From: Ignavibacteriales bacterium
Lineage (GTDB): Bacteria; Bacteroidota; Ignavibacteria; Ignavibacteriales; Ignavibacteriaceae
NCBI GenBank assembly: GCA_027349615.1
Contig: DAIEML010000133.1
Span: 1-6,568 of the forward strand
DNA length: 6,568 nucleotides
Direction of reading: 5' to 3'
The translations under genes and the position numbers were made by a program. Positions 1 through 6,567 of this stretch are shown here, one piece after another. How positions within the stretch are numbered: position 1 is the stretch's first letter; each line of letters opens with the position of its first letter. The notes beneath the pieces are model-generated. The model saw only the letters and a program-made list of their open reading frames with translations, searched no databases and was not told where the DNA came from.

Positions 1-1
1 T

Positions 2-127
2 ATTAAATCAAATGATGCTGTCGATTCTCTTCAATTAGCTAATACTGCTGCGGGATGTACAGCATCTTACAATGATTTGAAAAACTTTAACAATTTGAAG
101 AAAGATGTTCTCTCACGATATAATTAA
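2..127 (+). CDS. C-terminal tail of an unidentified protein, possibly a PfkB-family sugar kinase (5' end outside window)
   Basis: An open frame enters from the left edge and gives 41 residues before a TAA at 125-127. The tail contains DSLQLANTAAG followed by a charged Lys/Asn/Asp-rich end finishing in LSRYN. The LANxAAG pattern resembles the last helix of PfkB-family carbohydrate kinases such as the kinase domain of HldE (heptose-7-phosphate kinase). That is a weak, short resemblance, and the ATP and sugar sites would lie upstream, so I do not assign a function. It overlaps the next gene by 23 bp in another frame, which suggests one transcript and translational coupling. That the frame is real is supported by this overlap and by a well-placed start of the next gene inside it. 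A sugar kinase beside an RmlD-like reductase would fit surface-sugar synthesis, but this is inference. Confidence 0.5.
   Translation: MKSNDAVDSLQLANTAAGCTASYNDLKNFNNLKKDVLSRYN
97..104 (+). promoter_or_regulatory. Purine-rich ribosome binding site for the RmlD-like gene
   Basis: The bases GAAGAAAG directly precede the ATG at 105, inside the end of the upstream gene. The spacing is short for a classical Shine-Dalgarno site, but this is the only in-frame ATG upstream of the nucleotide-binding GxxGxxG motif apart from the Met inside that motif, so it decides the start. Confidence 0.45.
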
Positions 128-1015
128 AAAAAGAATTCTTGTCGTTGGTGCAAACGGCATGCTTGGACAAAGAACGGTTAAATTTTTTCCAGCCAAGAGA
201 ACGTTCAGGTTCTTGCATGTTCGGTTGAAACTAAATTTGTTCTAGATAACATTGATTATATATGCTGCGATCTGACTAAAAAAGATAGTATAAAAGATAT
301 TGTTTATGATTTTTATCCTGATATAATAGTTAACGCCGCTGCTTATACTAATGTTGACAAAAGTGAAATTGATAGAGAACTTGCCTGGAAAATAAATGTT
401 AAAGGAGTTGAATATCTCGCAGAAACTTGTCGCGTTATAGATGCTCACTTAATTCACATTTCTACAGATTATATTTTTGATGGGGCTAAAGGTCCTTATA
501 ATGAAACGGCAACTCCAAATCCGCTTGGTTATTACGGACGTACAAAACTTGCAAGCGAAAACGCCTTAAAAATTAGCGGTTCGATTAATACAATTTTAAG
601 AACCAATGTCCTTTATGGTGCTGCAGACAGCCGTCCGGACTTCGTTAGATGGGTTGTCAATTCATTACGAAATAAAAATCAAATTAGAATCGTTGTTGAT
701 CAAATTAATAATCCCACTTTTATAGATGATCTCGTTCAAGCTATCAGCAAAGTTATTGAGTTTGGAAAACAAGGAATCTTTAATATCGGAGGAAAAGAAT
801 TTCTTTCTCGATATGAATTTACTTTAAGAATTGCTGACTTTTTTAATCTGGATAAAAATTTGATTATTCCGATCGAAACAAAAGAATTAAATCAGCCTGC
901 GCCTCGCCCATTAAAATCCGGATTGATAATTCTTAAAGCAGTAACTGAACTCGACTATCACCCTAATTCGATTTTGGAATCATTAGCATTAATGAAAAGA
1001 GAGCTTAACTTATGA
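105..1015 (+). pseudogene. dTDP-4-dehydrorhamnose reductase (RmlD/RfbD-type SDR), interrupted by a one-base frameshift
   Basis: The protein family reduces dTDP-4-keto-L-rhamnose, or related keto-sugars, with NAD(P)H in the cytoplasm, the last step of dTDP-L-rhamnose synthesis. Translation from ATG 105 gives MFSHDIIKKRILVVGANGMLGQ, which holds the Rossmann GxxGxxG, but it reads out of frame after the T run at 183-188 and stops at 243-245 after 46 residues. From about 182 the adjacent frame is open to TGA 1013-1015 and carries the rest of the family: VNAAAYTNVD, HISTDYIFDG, and the catalytic Tyr-x-x-x-Lys in YYGRTK. Adding one T to the run joins the halves into 303 residues, close to the usual length of about 290-300, with Y144/K148 catalytic and GxxGxxG at 15-21. 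Start and stop overlap both neighbours (23 bp and 4 bp), pointing to an operon. It may be a real mutation or a homopolymer miscount. The exact sugar substrate is not certain, since other extended SDR sugar reductases look similar. Confidence 0.85.
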
Positions 1016-2850
1016 AAAATTATTTATCAAAATATTTTATCTTTATATTTATTTTTAGCGCACCACTACTGATTAAAGCACAAGATAAATTTCCTGAATG
1101 GGCGAGAGGAATTGTTTGGTATCAGATTTTCCCGGAAAGATTTGCCGACGGCGATGTAAAAAATGATTCAAGTCTTATTGACAAAGTTGAAATCGAAGCG
1201 CATAAAAATATTCCCAGCTGGCACGTTACAAAGTGGACGAGCAACTGGTTTGCCGAATCTAATTGGGAAAAAGATTTAGGCGGAAATTTTCAAAGTCATC
1301 TTTTTGAGCGAAGATATGGCGGTGATCTTCAGGGAATTATTAATCATTTGGATTATCTAAAAAATCTTGGTGTTGGAGCAATTTATTTGAATCCAATCTT
1401 CGATGCAATATCTCTTCATAAATATGACGGTTCAACTTATCATCATGTTGATGTAAATTTTGGGCCTGATCCTGAAGGCGACAAAAAAATTATTGCATCC
1501 GAAAATCCTGATGATCCATCAACATGGAAATGGACTTCCGCTGATAAATTATTCTTAAAATTAATTCAAGAAGTTCATAAGCGGGGAATGAAAATAATTA
1601 TTGACGGTGTTTTTAATCATACCGGGACTCATTTCTGGGCGTTTCAAGATATAATAAAGAATGGAGAGAATTCTAAATATAAAGATTGGTATGAAATTAA
1701 GTCGATTAAAAATGTTGCAGATAATAAAAATGAATTAGAATATGTCGGCTGGAATGGAGTTAAATCATTGCCGATATTTAATCGCACTGAAGATGATCTT
1801 AATGCTGGCCCTAAGCAATATATTTTTAATGCTACAAAAAGATGGATGGATCCTAATAACGATGGCTTTACCGGCGATGGAATTGATGGCTGGCGTTTGG
1901 ACGTTGCTAATGAAATTCCATTGAAGTTTTGGTACGATTGGAGAAATCTGGTGAAATCAATAAATCCTCAAGCAATAATTATTGGAGAACTCTGGGGACT
2001 TTATCCGCAATTTATAACCGGCAATGGCCCGTTTGATGCTTTAATGAATTATAATTTTGCTTTTGCAGTTAATGATTTTTTCATCGCTAAAAAGAAAAAA
2101 ATTCCTACTTCAAAATTTATAAATGATTTACAAATTATTGACCGAACTTATCCGAAAGAAAATTTAGATTTGCTTCAGAACTTAGTCGATAGTCATGATA
2201 CCGAAAGAATTTCATCGATGATTGCAAATCCTGATAGACAATTTGATCACGATGCAAATCAAAGAAATCCAAATTATAATCCAGGCAAACCCGATTCAAT
2301 TGATTATCAAACTCAAAAACTTATTGCTGCGTTTCAGATGACCTACCGCGGCGCTCCAATGATTTATTATGGCGATGAAGTTGGAATGTGGGGCGCAGAC
2401 GATCCGAACGATAGAATGCCGATGGTTTGGGGTAATTTAAAATATGATAACGAAGTAATAACTACTGCTTCTGGATTTAAAAAAGGTTTTGGATCTTATA
2501 AAGTCGAACCGAATTATGATCTGCTTTCATTTTACAAAAAAGTAATCCAAATAAGAAATAATAATGATGCGTTAAAGTTTGGAAGCCTTTCCTTTTTATA
2601 TTCAAATGATAAAAAATATTCTTTTGCCTTCGAAAGAAAATATAAAGATGATAAAATTATAATAGTTTTCAACTTAGGAAATGAAACTGACAATATTGAA
2701 ATCCCAGTCGAAGGTAAAAAACTTTTATATGATGAATTACTCACTAACGAAACTGGCTCGCTTGCAGGTTCTTCAGAAATTGGCGGCGTATTGATGATTC
2801 AAATTCCTCCGCAGTCTGTGAAAATCTATAAGTTACTTTCTATGAAATAA
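1012..2850 (+). CDS. Secreted GH13 alpha-amylase family enzyme, neopullulanase/cyclomaltodextrinase-like
   Basis: This is a glycoside hydrolase of the alpha-amylase clan, expected to cleave alpha-1,4 (perhaps also alpha-1,6) glucosidic bonds in starch- or glycogen-type oligosaccharides outside the cytoplasm. Residues 1-23 form a signal peptide: basic start, Phe/Ile-rich core, likely cleavage in LIKA/QDK. The (beta/alpha)8 barrel starts at WYQIFPERFADGD (36-48). Conserved regions are visible: VI GVGAIYLNP (120-128), I DGVFNH (198-203), V-like LPIFN (253-257), II GWRLDVANE with nucleophile D297, III GELWG with acid/base E326, IV VDSHDTE with H395/D396, VII GAPMIYYGDEVGM (447-459). All three catalytic acids are present. 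A beta-sandwich domain C follows from about residue 500. The WYQIFPERF start and GWRLDVANE resemble the neopullulanase subfamily, but I see no N-terminal starch-binding domain (CBM34 type), and region V is not the typical MPKLN. ATG overlaps the preceding stop as ATGA; a weak AGAGAG lies about 8 bases upstream. Substrate preference cannot be read from sequence. Confidence 0.93.
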   Translation: MKNYLSKYFIFIFIFSAPLLIKAQDKFPEWARGIVWYQIFPERFADGDVKNDSSLIDKVEIEAHKNIPSWHVTKWTSNWFAESNWEKDLGGNFQSHLFERRYGGDLQGIINHLDYLKNLGVGAIYLNPIFDAISLHKYDGSTYHHVDVNFGPDPEGDKKIIASENPDDPSTWKWTSADKLFLKLIQEVHKRGMKIIIDGVFNHTGTHFWAFQDIIKNGENSKYKDWYEIKSIKNVADNKNELEYVGWNGVKSLPIFNRTEDDLNAGPKQYIFNATKRWMDPNNDGFTGDGIDGWRLDVANEIPLKFWYDWRNLVKSINPQAIIIGELWGLYPQFITGNGPFDALMNYNFAFAVNDFFIAKKKKIPTSKFINDLQIIDRTYPKENLDLLQNLVDSHDTERISSMIANPDRQFDHDANQRNPNYNPGKPDSIDYQTQKLIAAFQMTYRGAPMIYYGDEVGMWGADDPNDRMPMVWGNLKYDNEVITTASGFKKGFGSYKVEPNYDLLSFYKKVIQIRNNNDALKFGSLSFLYSNDKKYSFAFERKYKDDKIIIVFNLGNETDNIEIPVEGKKLLYDELLTNETGSLAGSSEIGGVLMIQIPPQSVKIYKLLSMK

Positions 2851-2858
2851 AACTAATC

Positions 2859-2883
2859 GAAAATTATTTCTAGAAAAATTTTC
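2859..2883. repeat. AT-rich imperfect inverted repeat after the GH13 gene
   Basis: GAAAATT (2859-2865) pairs with AATTTTC (2877-2883), and the middle TTTCTAGAAA is itself palindromic, so a longer hairpin with one bulged A is possible. It starts 8 bases after the amylase stop. It has almost no G/C pairs and is not followed by a T run, so it is a poor intrinsic terminator; it may be mRNA 3'-end structure or chance in AT-rich DNA. I saw nothing else definite in the rest of this 151-bp gap apart from a tandem AACGAT repeat at 2985-2996. Confidence 0.35.
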
Positions 2884-3001
2884 ACAAATATCTTCCTTCT
2901 GAATTGCGGTTCAAGAAACCGGCATCAATTTTAAAATTATTATTCATACCACAACCATTTCAAGTTTTGTTAGTCTAATATTGAAACGATAACGATTTAT
3001 T

Positions 3002-5653
3002 ATGAGAATATTTTTACTCCTTTCTATTGTAATATTTGTTCCCTTTTTTATGTTTGCGGGAGAATCCGACTCTGCTGTTGCGAAAAAAGCAATTATTATT
3101 CACGCAGAACGAACTGATGAACCAATAAAGGTCGACGGAATACTGGATGAAAGTATTTGGGAAAATAATTTTTCTATAGATAACTTCACCCAACGAGATC
3201 CTAATGAAAATACAAAGCCATCCGAAAGAACCGAGGTGCGAATTGTTTATGACAACGATGCAATTTATATCGGTGCGAGAATGTACGATTCATTTCCCGA
3301 TTCTATCGTTGCTAATTTAGCTCGCCGCGATGTGGATATTAATTCTGATATGTTCGAAGTTTTTCTCGATCCATATTTCGATCATCAGACAGGATATTAT
3401 TTTGGAATTAATGCTGCCGGCACTCTTTACGATGGAACTTTATATAATGACAGCTGGAATGATAATTCATGGGATGGCGTGTGGGAAGGTAAAGCTCATA
3501 TTGATGACAAAGGATGGACTGCCGAAATCAGAATTCCTTATTCGCAGCTGCGTTTTAAATTAAAACAGGACGGAAACATTTGGGGAATTGATTTCGAAAG
3601 AATAATTGCTCGTAAACATGAACAAGATTACTTAGTTTACATTCCGAAAAACAGCAATGGCTTTGTTTCCAGGTTTGCGGAGTTAGTTGGAATAAAAAAT
3701 ATTAATCCTCCAAGTGATTTTGAAGTGCTTCCATACATAACAACAAAAGCAGAATATTCTGACGGCGGCAACGGAAATCCATTTAATAACGGATCGATGT
3801 ATACGCCGAGTTTTGGCGCAGATATTAAAATGGGATTGGGAACTAATTTAACCTTAAATGCTAGTATAAATCCGGATTTTGGACAAGTGGAAATTGATCC
3901 TGCTGTAATTAATCTTAGCGATGTTGAAACTTATTTTAATGAGAAACGCCCATTCTTTGTTGAAGGTTCTAATATTTTTGAATTCGGGCGCGGAGGAGTA
4001 ACAAATTATTGGAATTTTAATTGGTGGAATCCAAGTTTCTTTTACAGCAGGCGAATCGGAAGAGCACCGCAAGGTTCAATTCCATCTGCAGATTTTATTA
4101 ATGAACCAACAGGTACTCACATTCTCGGAGCTGCAAAAATTACCGGAAAGTTTGATGATGATTGGAATGTCGGCTTAATCCAAGCAGTTACTTCAAGAGA
4201 AAATACAGATTATCAAATTGCAGGACAAAAATATTCAACCGAAGTTGAGCCGCTGACTTATTACGGTATTTTGAGGCTGCAAAAAGAAATAAACAAAGGT
4301 CATCAAGGAATCGGTATAATCTCAACTTTTACAAATAGATTTTTTAAAGATCCGGTTTTAAAAGATCAATTAAACAGTAATGCGTTTGTTGCTGGCTTAG
4401 ATGGCTGGACATTTCTTGATTCATCCGGGACATGGGTTATGAATGGATGGTTTGGATCAAGTTTTGTAAATGGAAATAAAACTGATTTAACAATGTTGCA
4501 AACAAGTTCGCGTCATTATTTTCAACGGCCAGATTCAAAATTGTTGAAAGTTGACAGCAGCGCAACTAACTTGAACGGTTTTGCCGGCAGAGTTGTTTTA
4601 AGCAAACAAAAAGGAAATTGGGGAGTGAATTCTGCAATTGGATTAGTAAGCCCTGGCTTTGAAATAAATGATCTTGGATTTCTTCCAATGTCTGATGTTA
4701 TCAATATGCATTTCGCTTCCTGGTATCAATGGACAAATCCAACATCATTTTATAGAAACTTGATGCTTGGCGGTGCAATTTTTCGCAACTATGATTTTGA
4801 AAGCGAAATAACTTGGGAAGGAATATTTCACAATGGAAATATTCAATTCCTAAATTATTATGGTGTAAATTGGGACTTGGCTTATAATCCCCAAACTTTA
4901 AATATAAGGGCAACAAGAGGCGGCCCTGCGATGATAAATCCTGAAGGTTATCAAGCTGATATTAATTTTAGCTCAGATTCACGTAACAATTTAGTAATTA
5001 GCATTGGCGGCGGAAATTATTTGACACATTATTCAAGTCAGTGGTACATAAATTCTGAAATCGATTTAACTCCTTCGCCAAACATTTCTTTTAGTATTAT
5101 TCCTGAGCTTGATAGAAATGATGATAATGCACAATGGGTAAATTCTTATTCAGATCCATTAGCATCAGCAACTTTCGGAAAGAGATATGTCTTTGCAGCC
5201 TTTCATCAAACAACTCTTTCTGCCGGCATTCGTCTTAATTGGACATTCACTCCAAAACTTAGTTTGCAGCTTTATGCTCAGCCATTAATTTCATCAGGTG
5301 ATTATAGCAGCTTCAAAGAACTTGCAAAGCCGGGAACGTATTCTTTCAATGTTTATGGGCAAGGTAATTCAACTTTTAATCCGAATAATTATTCTGTCGA
5401 TCCAGATGGATCAGGACCTGCACAGCCATTTACAATTGATAATCCTGATTTTAATTTCGTTTCTCTCCGCGGCAATGCGGTTTTAAGATGGGAATATAAT
5501 CCTGGCTCAGTAATTTATTTTGTATGGACTCAAACACGATCTGATCAAGAAACAATCGGCGAATTTCAGCTAAATCATTCTTTCAATAGAATCTGGACTC
5601 TTCATCCTGATAATATTTTTATCATCAAATTTACTTATTGGCTTGATATATAA
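3002..5653 (+). CDS. DUF5916 outer-membrane-type protein with N-terminal CBM9-like domain
   Basis: The protein has 883 residues. Residues 1-19 form a signal peptide (MRIFLLLSIVIFVPFFMFA, then GES). Residues about 37-230 match the CBM9-like sugar-binding fold: PIKVDGILDESIWE, a Y-DNDAIYIGARMYD strand pair, FEVFLDPYFD, GWTAEIRIPYSQLRF. From about 240 comes the DUF5916 region, with its hallmark NPDFGQVEIDPAVINLSDVE (290-309) and YFNEKRPFFVEG (311-322). The remainder is rich in alternating aromatic/polar strands, ends in the typical SLRGNAVLRWEYNPGSVIYFVWTQ (821-844) and finishes FTYWLDI, consistent with an outer-membrane beta-barrel. The family is common in Bacteroidota and relatives, and its function is not established; glycan binding or uptake is a guess from the CBM9-like domain and the amylase upstream. 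ATG 3002 is chosen because it gives the complete signal peptide; no Shine-Dalgarno precedes it. A 151-bp gap separates it from the amylase, so shared transcription is uncertain. Confidence 0.92.
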   Translation: MRIFLLLSIVIFVPFFMFAGESDSAVAKKAIIIHAERTDEPIKVDGILDESIWENNFSIDNFTQRDPNENTKPSERTEVRIVYDNDAIYIGARMYDSFPDSIVANLARRDVDINSDMFEVFLDPYFDHQTGYYFGINAAGTLYDGTLYNDSWNDNSWDGVWEGKAHIDDKGWTAEIRIPYSQLRFKLKQDGNIWGIDFERIIARKHEQDYLVYIPKNSNGFVSRFAELVGIKNINPPSDFEVLPYITTKAEYSDGGNGNPFNNGSMYTPSFGADIKMGLGTNLTLNASINPDFGQVEIDPAVINLSDVETYFNEKRPFFVEGSNIFEFGRGGVTNYWNFNWWNPSFFYSRRIGRAPQGSIPSADFINEPTGTHILGAAKITGKFDDDWNVGLIQAVTSRENTDYQIAGQKYSTEVEPLTYYGILRLQKEINKGHQGIGIISTFTNRFFKDPVLKDQLNSNAFVAGLDGWTFLDSSGTWVMNGWFGSSFVNGNKTDLTMLQTSSRHYFQRPDSKLLKVDSSATNLNGFAGRVVLSKQKGNWGVNSAIGLVSPGFEINDLGFLPMSDVINMHFASWYQWTNPTSFYRNLMLGGAIFRNYDFESEITWEGIFHNGNIQFLNYYGVNWDLAYNPQTLNIRATRGGPAMINPEGYQADINFSSDSRNNLVISIGGGNYLTHYSSQWYINSEIDLTPSPNISFSIIPELDRNDDNAQWVNSYSDPLASATFGKRYVFAAFHQTTLSAGIRLNWTFTPKLSLQLYAQPLISSGDYSSFKELAKPGTYSFNVYGQGNSTFNPNNYSVDPDGSGPAQPFTIDNPDFNFVSLRGNAVLRWEYNPGSVIYFVWTQTRSDQETIGEFQLNHSFNRIWTLHPDNIFIIKFTYWLDI

Positions 5654-5679
5654 ATTTTGTTCAGTACGTTTTTAATTGA

Positions 5680-5707
5680 AACTATTTTAACTCTTAAGAA
5701 AATAGTT
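5680..5707 (+). terminator. Inverted repeat, possible weak terminator of the DUF5916 gene
   Basis: AACTATTTT (5680-5688) and AAAATAGTT (5699-5707) are perfect 9-bp arms around a 10-base loop, starting 27 bases after the DUF5916 stop. The position fits a 3'-end hairpin. Against it, each arm has a single G/C pair and the following bases (CTTGTCATT) are not a T run. It is a real inverted repeat; its terminator role is only suggested. Confidence 0.4.
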
Positions 5708-5769
5708 CTTGTCATTAAAAATTACTATCACTAATTACTAATCGAATTAAGGTATAAAAATTTTTGTGT

Positions 5770-5806
5770 TAAAGATCATCATGCTATTTTCTATCCTTGA
5801 TCTTTA
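5770..5806. repeat. Perfect 9-bp inverted repeat upstream of the Rieske gene
   Basis: TAAAGATCA (5770-5778) and TGATCTTTA (5798-5806) are perfect inverted arms with a 19-base spacer, about 155-190 bases before the Rieske start. The arms are less AT-biased than the surroundings. The arrangement could be a dyad operator (centres about 28 bases apart) or a hairpin at the far end of a transcript. No T run follows on the + strand. Function unknown. Confidence 0.4.
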
Positions 5807-5943
5807 CTTCTCCATTCACAAATTTTACCATCAAAATAAAAGAGCAGCGCATATAATTATTTGTTAATGAATTTAGTTCGAGTTTCTTTTTTCAAAAAAT
5901 CAATTAATAAATAAATATATCGTTGTTTTTTTATTTTAAATCC

Positions 5944-5950
5944 AAAGGAG
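5944..5950 (+). promoter_or_regulatory. Strong Shine-Dalgarno site of the Rieske gene
   Basis: AAAGGAG lies nine bases before ATG 5960 and is the best Shine-Dalgarno match in the window. The other starts have weak sites or none. It fixes the start and suggests efficient, independent translation of the Rieske protein. Confidence 0.8.
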
Positions 5951-5959
5951 AAATCCAGC

Positions 5960-6439
5960 ATGAAGTACACACGAAAAGAGTTCTTTATCAAAACAATGCA
6001 AGGCGCGGCAGTTATAGCTGTTCCGTCAATACTGACATCAGTATTAGAAAGCTGCAACAACAACATAAATGGCCCAGGTAATCCCGGCGCAGCTTTGGCA
6101 AGTGTTCAGGGAACTTTATCTAATGGACAAGTAACTGTAAATATAGATTCGTCATCGCCTATAGCTAAAACCGGTACTGCTGCTATGGTTAATTTTAGTA
6201 ACGGATCACTTTTAGTAGACCATCCTTCAGGCACTTCATTTAATGCTCTCTCATCTATTTGCACACATCAAGGTTGCCAAATAAATAGTTATGATTCAGG
6301 AAGTAGTCAGTTCGTTTGTAATTGCCACGGTTCAAGATTTGATGTAAATGGAAATGTTGTGCAGGGTCCAGCCGGTTCACCGCTTCAAAAATACGCAACA
6401 CAAGTTGTGAACAATCAACTGATAATTAAAGTCGGTTAA
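5960..6439 (+). CDS. Exported single-domain Rieske [2Fe-2S] protein, probable lipoprotein
   Basis: A 159-residue protein carrying one electron-transfer Rieske cluster. Cluster box I is CTHQGC (101-106) and box II is CNCHGS (120-125). Expected ligands are C101, H103, C120 and H123, and C106 and C122 can form the family's stabilising disulfide, as in bc1/b6f-type Rieske proteins. S125 is kept, but the Tyr two residues later in bc1-type proteins is F127 and the usual Pro between the box II cysteines is Asn121; both suggest a lower redox potential. The N-terminus, TRKEFFIK at 4-11 followed by a hydrophobic stretch, looks like a variant Tat signal with RK instead of RR. VLESC (28-32) could be a lipobox with C32 as lipid anchor, followed by an Asn/Gly/Pro linker. 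The Rieske domain fills about 45-158. No cytochrome b or oxidase gene is adjacent, so its partner is unknown. Ring-hydroxylating ferredoxins are less likely because of the two extra cysteines. Confidence 0.92.
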   Translation: MKYTRKEFFIKTMQGAAVIAVPSILTSVLESCNNNINGPGNPGAALASVQGTLSNGQVTVNIDSSSPIAKTGTAAMVNFSNGSLLVDHPSGTSFNALSSICTHQGCQINSYDSGSSQFVCNCHGSRFDVNGNVVQGPAGSPLQKYATQVVNNQLIIKVG

Positions 6440-6510
6440 GTTAAAGTTGAGCAAGTAAATATTCGGTTTCCACTTTTAGATAAGTGCTAAGTTAATTATT
6501 TTTGCTCTGT

Positions 6511-6541
6511 AAAACTTGGAAATAAACTTTATCCAATTTTT
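6511..6541 (+). terminator. Weak intrinsic terminator of the Rieske gene
   Basis: TTGGA (6516-6520) pairs with TCCAA (6532-6536); an inner TAA/TTA pair (6523-6525 with 6529-6531) continues the stem past a two-base bulge, leaving an ACT loop. Five T follow at once (6537-6541), and an AAAA at 6511-6514 could extend the stem. Layout and place (72 bases after the stop) fit a rho-independent terminator, though with only two G/C pairs it would be weak. Confidence 0.5.
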
Positions 6542-6567
6542 AATTATAAATTTATAATTTTTAATTA
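6535..6567. repeat. AT-only direct repeat with 18-bp palindrome at the window edge
   Basis: AATTTTTAATTA occurs at 6535-6546 and again at 6556-6567, and a perfect 18-base palindrome AATTATAAATTTATAATT spans 6542-6559 between them. The pattern runs into the window end, so it may be the first units of a longer AT-rich intergenic repeat of the kind often seen between genes in this group. Chance is a real alternative in such low-complexity DNA. Confidence 0.4.

Larger units (their letters stand above)
5654..5959. other. 306-bp non-coding gap with two inverted repeats
   Basis: No credible gene is seen on either strand. The gap is strongly AT-rich and contains two inverted repeats (listed separately), a short palindrome AAAAATTTTT at 5756-5765, an oligo-T tract at 5925-5931, and the ribosome binding site of the Rieske gene at its right end. 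It must hold the 3' end of the DUF5916 transcript and probably the promoter of the Rieske gene, but no -35/-10 or Bacteroidota -33/-7 pair is clear enough to call. Confidence 0.6.

Noticed and set aside
180..190. Programmed -1 ribosomal frameshift or transcriptional slippage at A3T6 in the RmlD-like gene
   Set aside because: In the zero frame the codons are AAA TTT TTT CCA, which does not form a good X XXY YYZ heptamer, and six T is short for efficient transcriptional slippage. Rhamnose reductases are not known to use recoding. Mutation or a miscounted homopolymer is simpler.
242..448. 68-residue minus-strand open frame
   Set aside because: It lies opposite the clearly coding second half of the RmlD-like gene, has low-complexity Ile/Asn/Phe/Tyr composition and no recognisable motif.
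2852..5746. ACTAATCGAA occurring shortly after both the amylase stop (2852-2861) and the DUF5916 stop (5737-5746)
   Set aside because: It is a ten-base match with no extended similarity around it, at different distances from the stops; likely coincidence in AT-rich DNA.
5852..5857. TATAAT as a -10 box for the Rieske gene
   Set aside because: There is no matching -35 element at the right distance, TATAAT is common by chance in this composition, and the Bacteroidota -7 pattern (TAnnTTTG) is not cleanly matched.
5867..5914. 15-codon leader peptide (MNLVRVSFFKKSINK) upstream of the Rieske gene
   Set aside because: There is no ribosome site before it, and no regulatory amino-acid run or attenuator hairpin between it and the next gene; such short frames are expected by chance.
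5857..6066. 69-residue minus-strand open frame spanning the Rieske start
   Set aside because: It overlaps the well-supported Rieske N-terminus and its Shine-Dalgarno site on the other strand, and shows no family signature.
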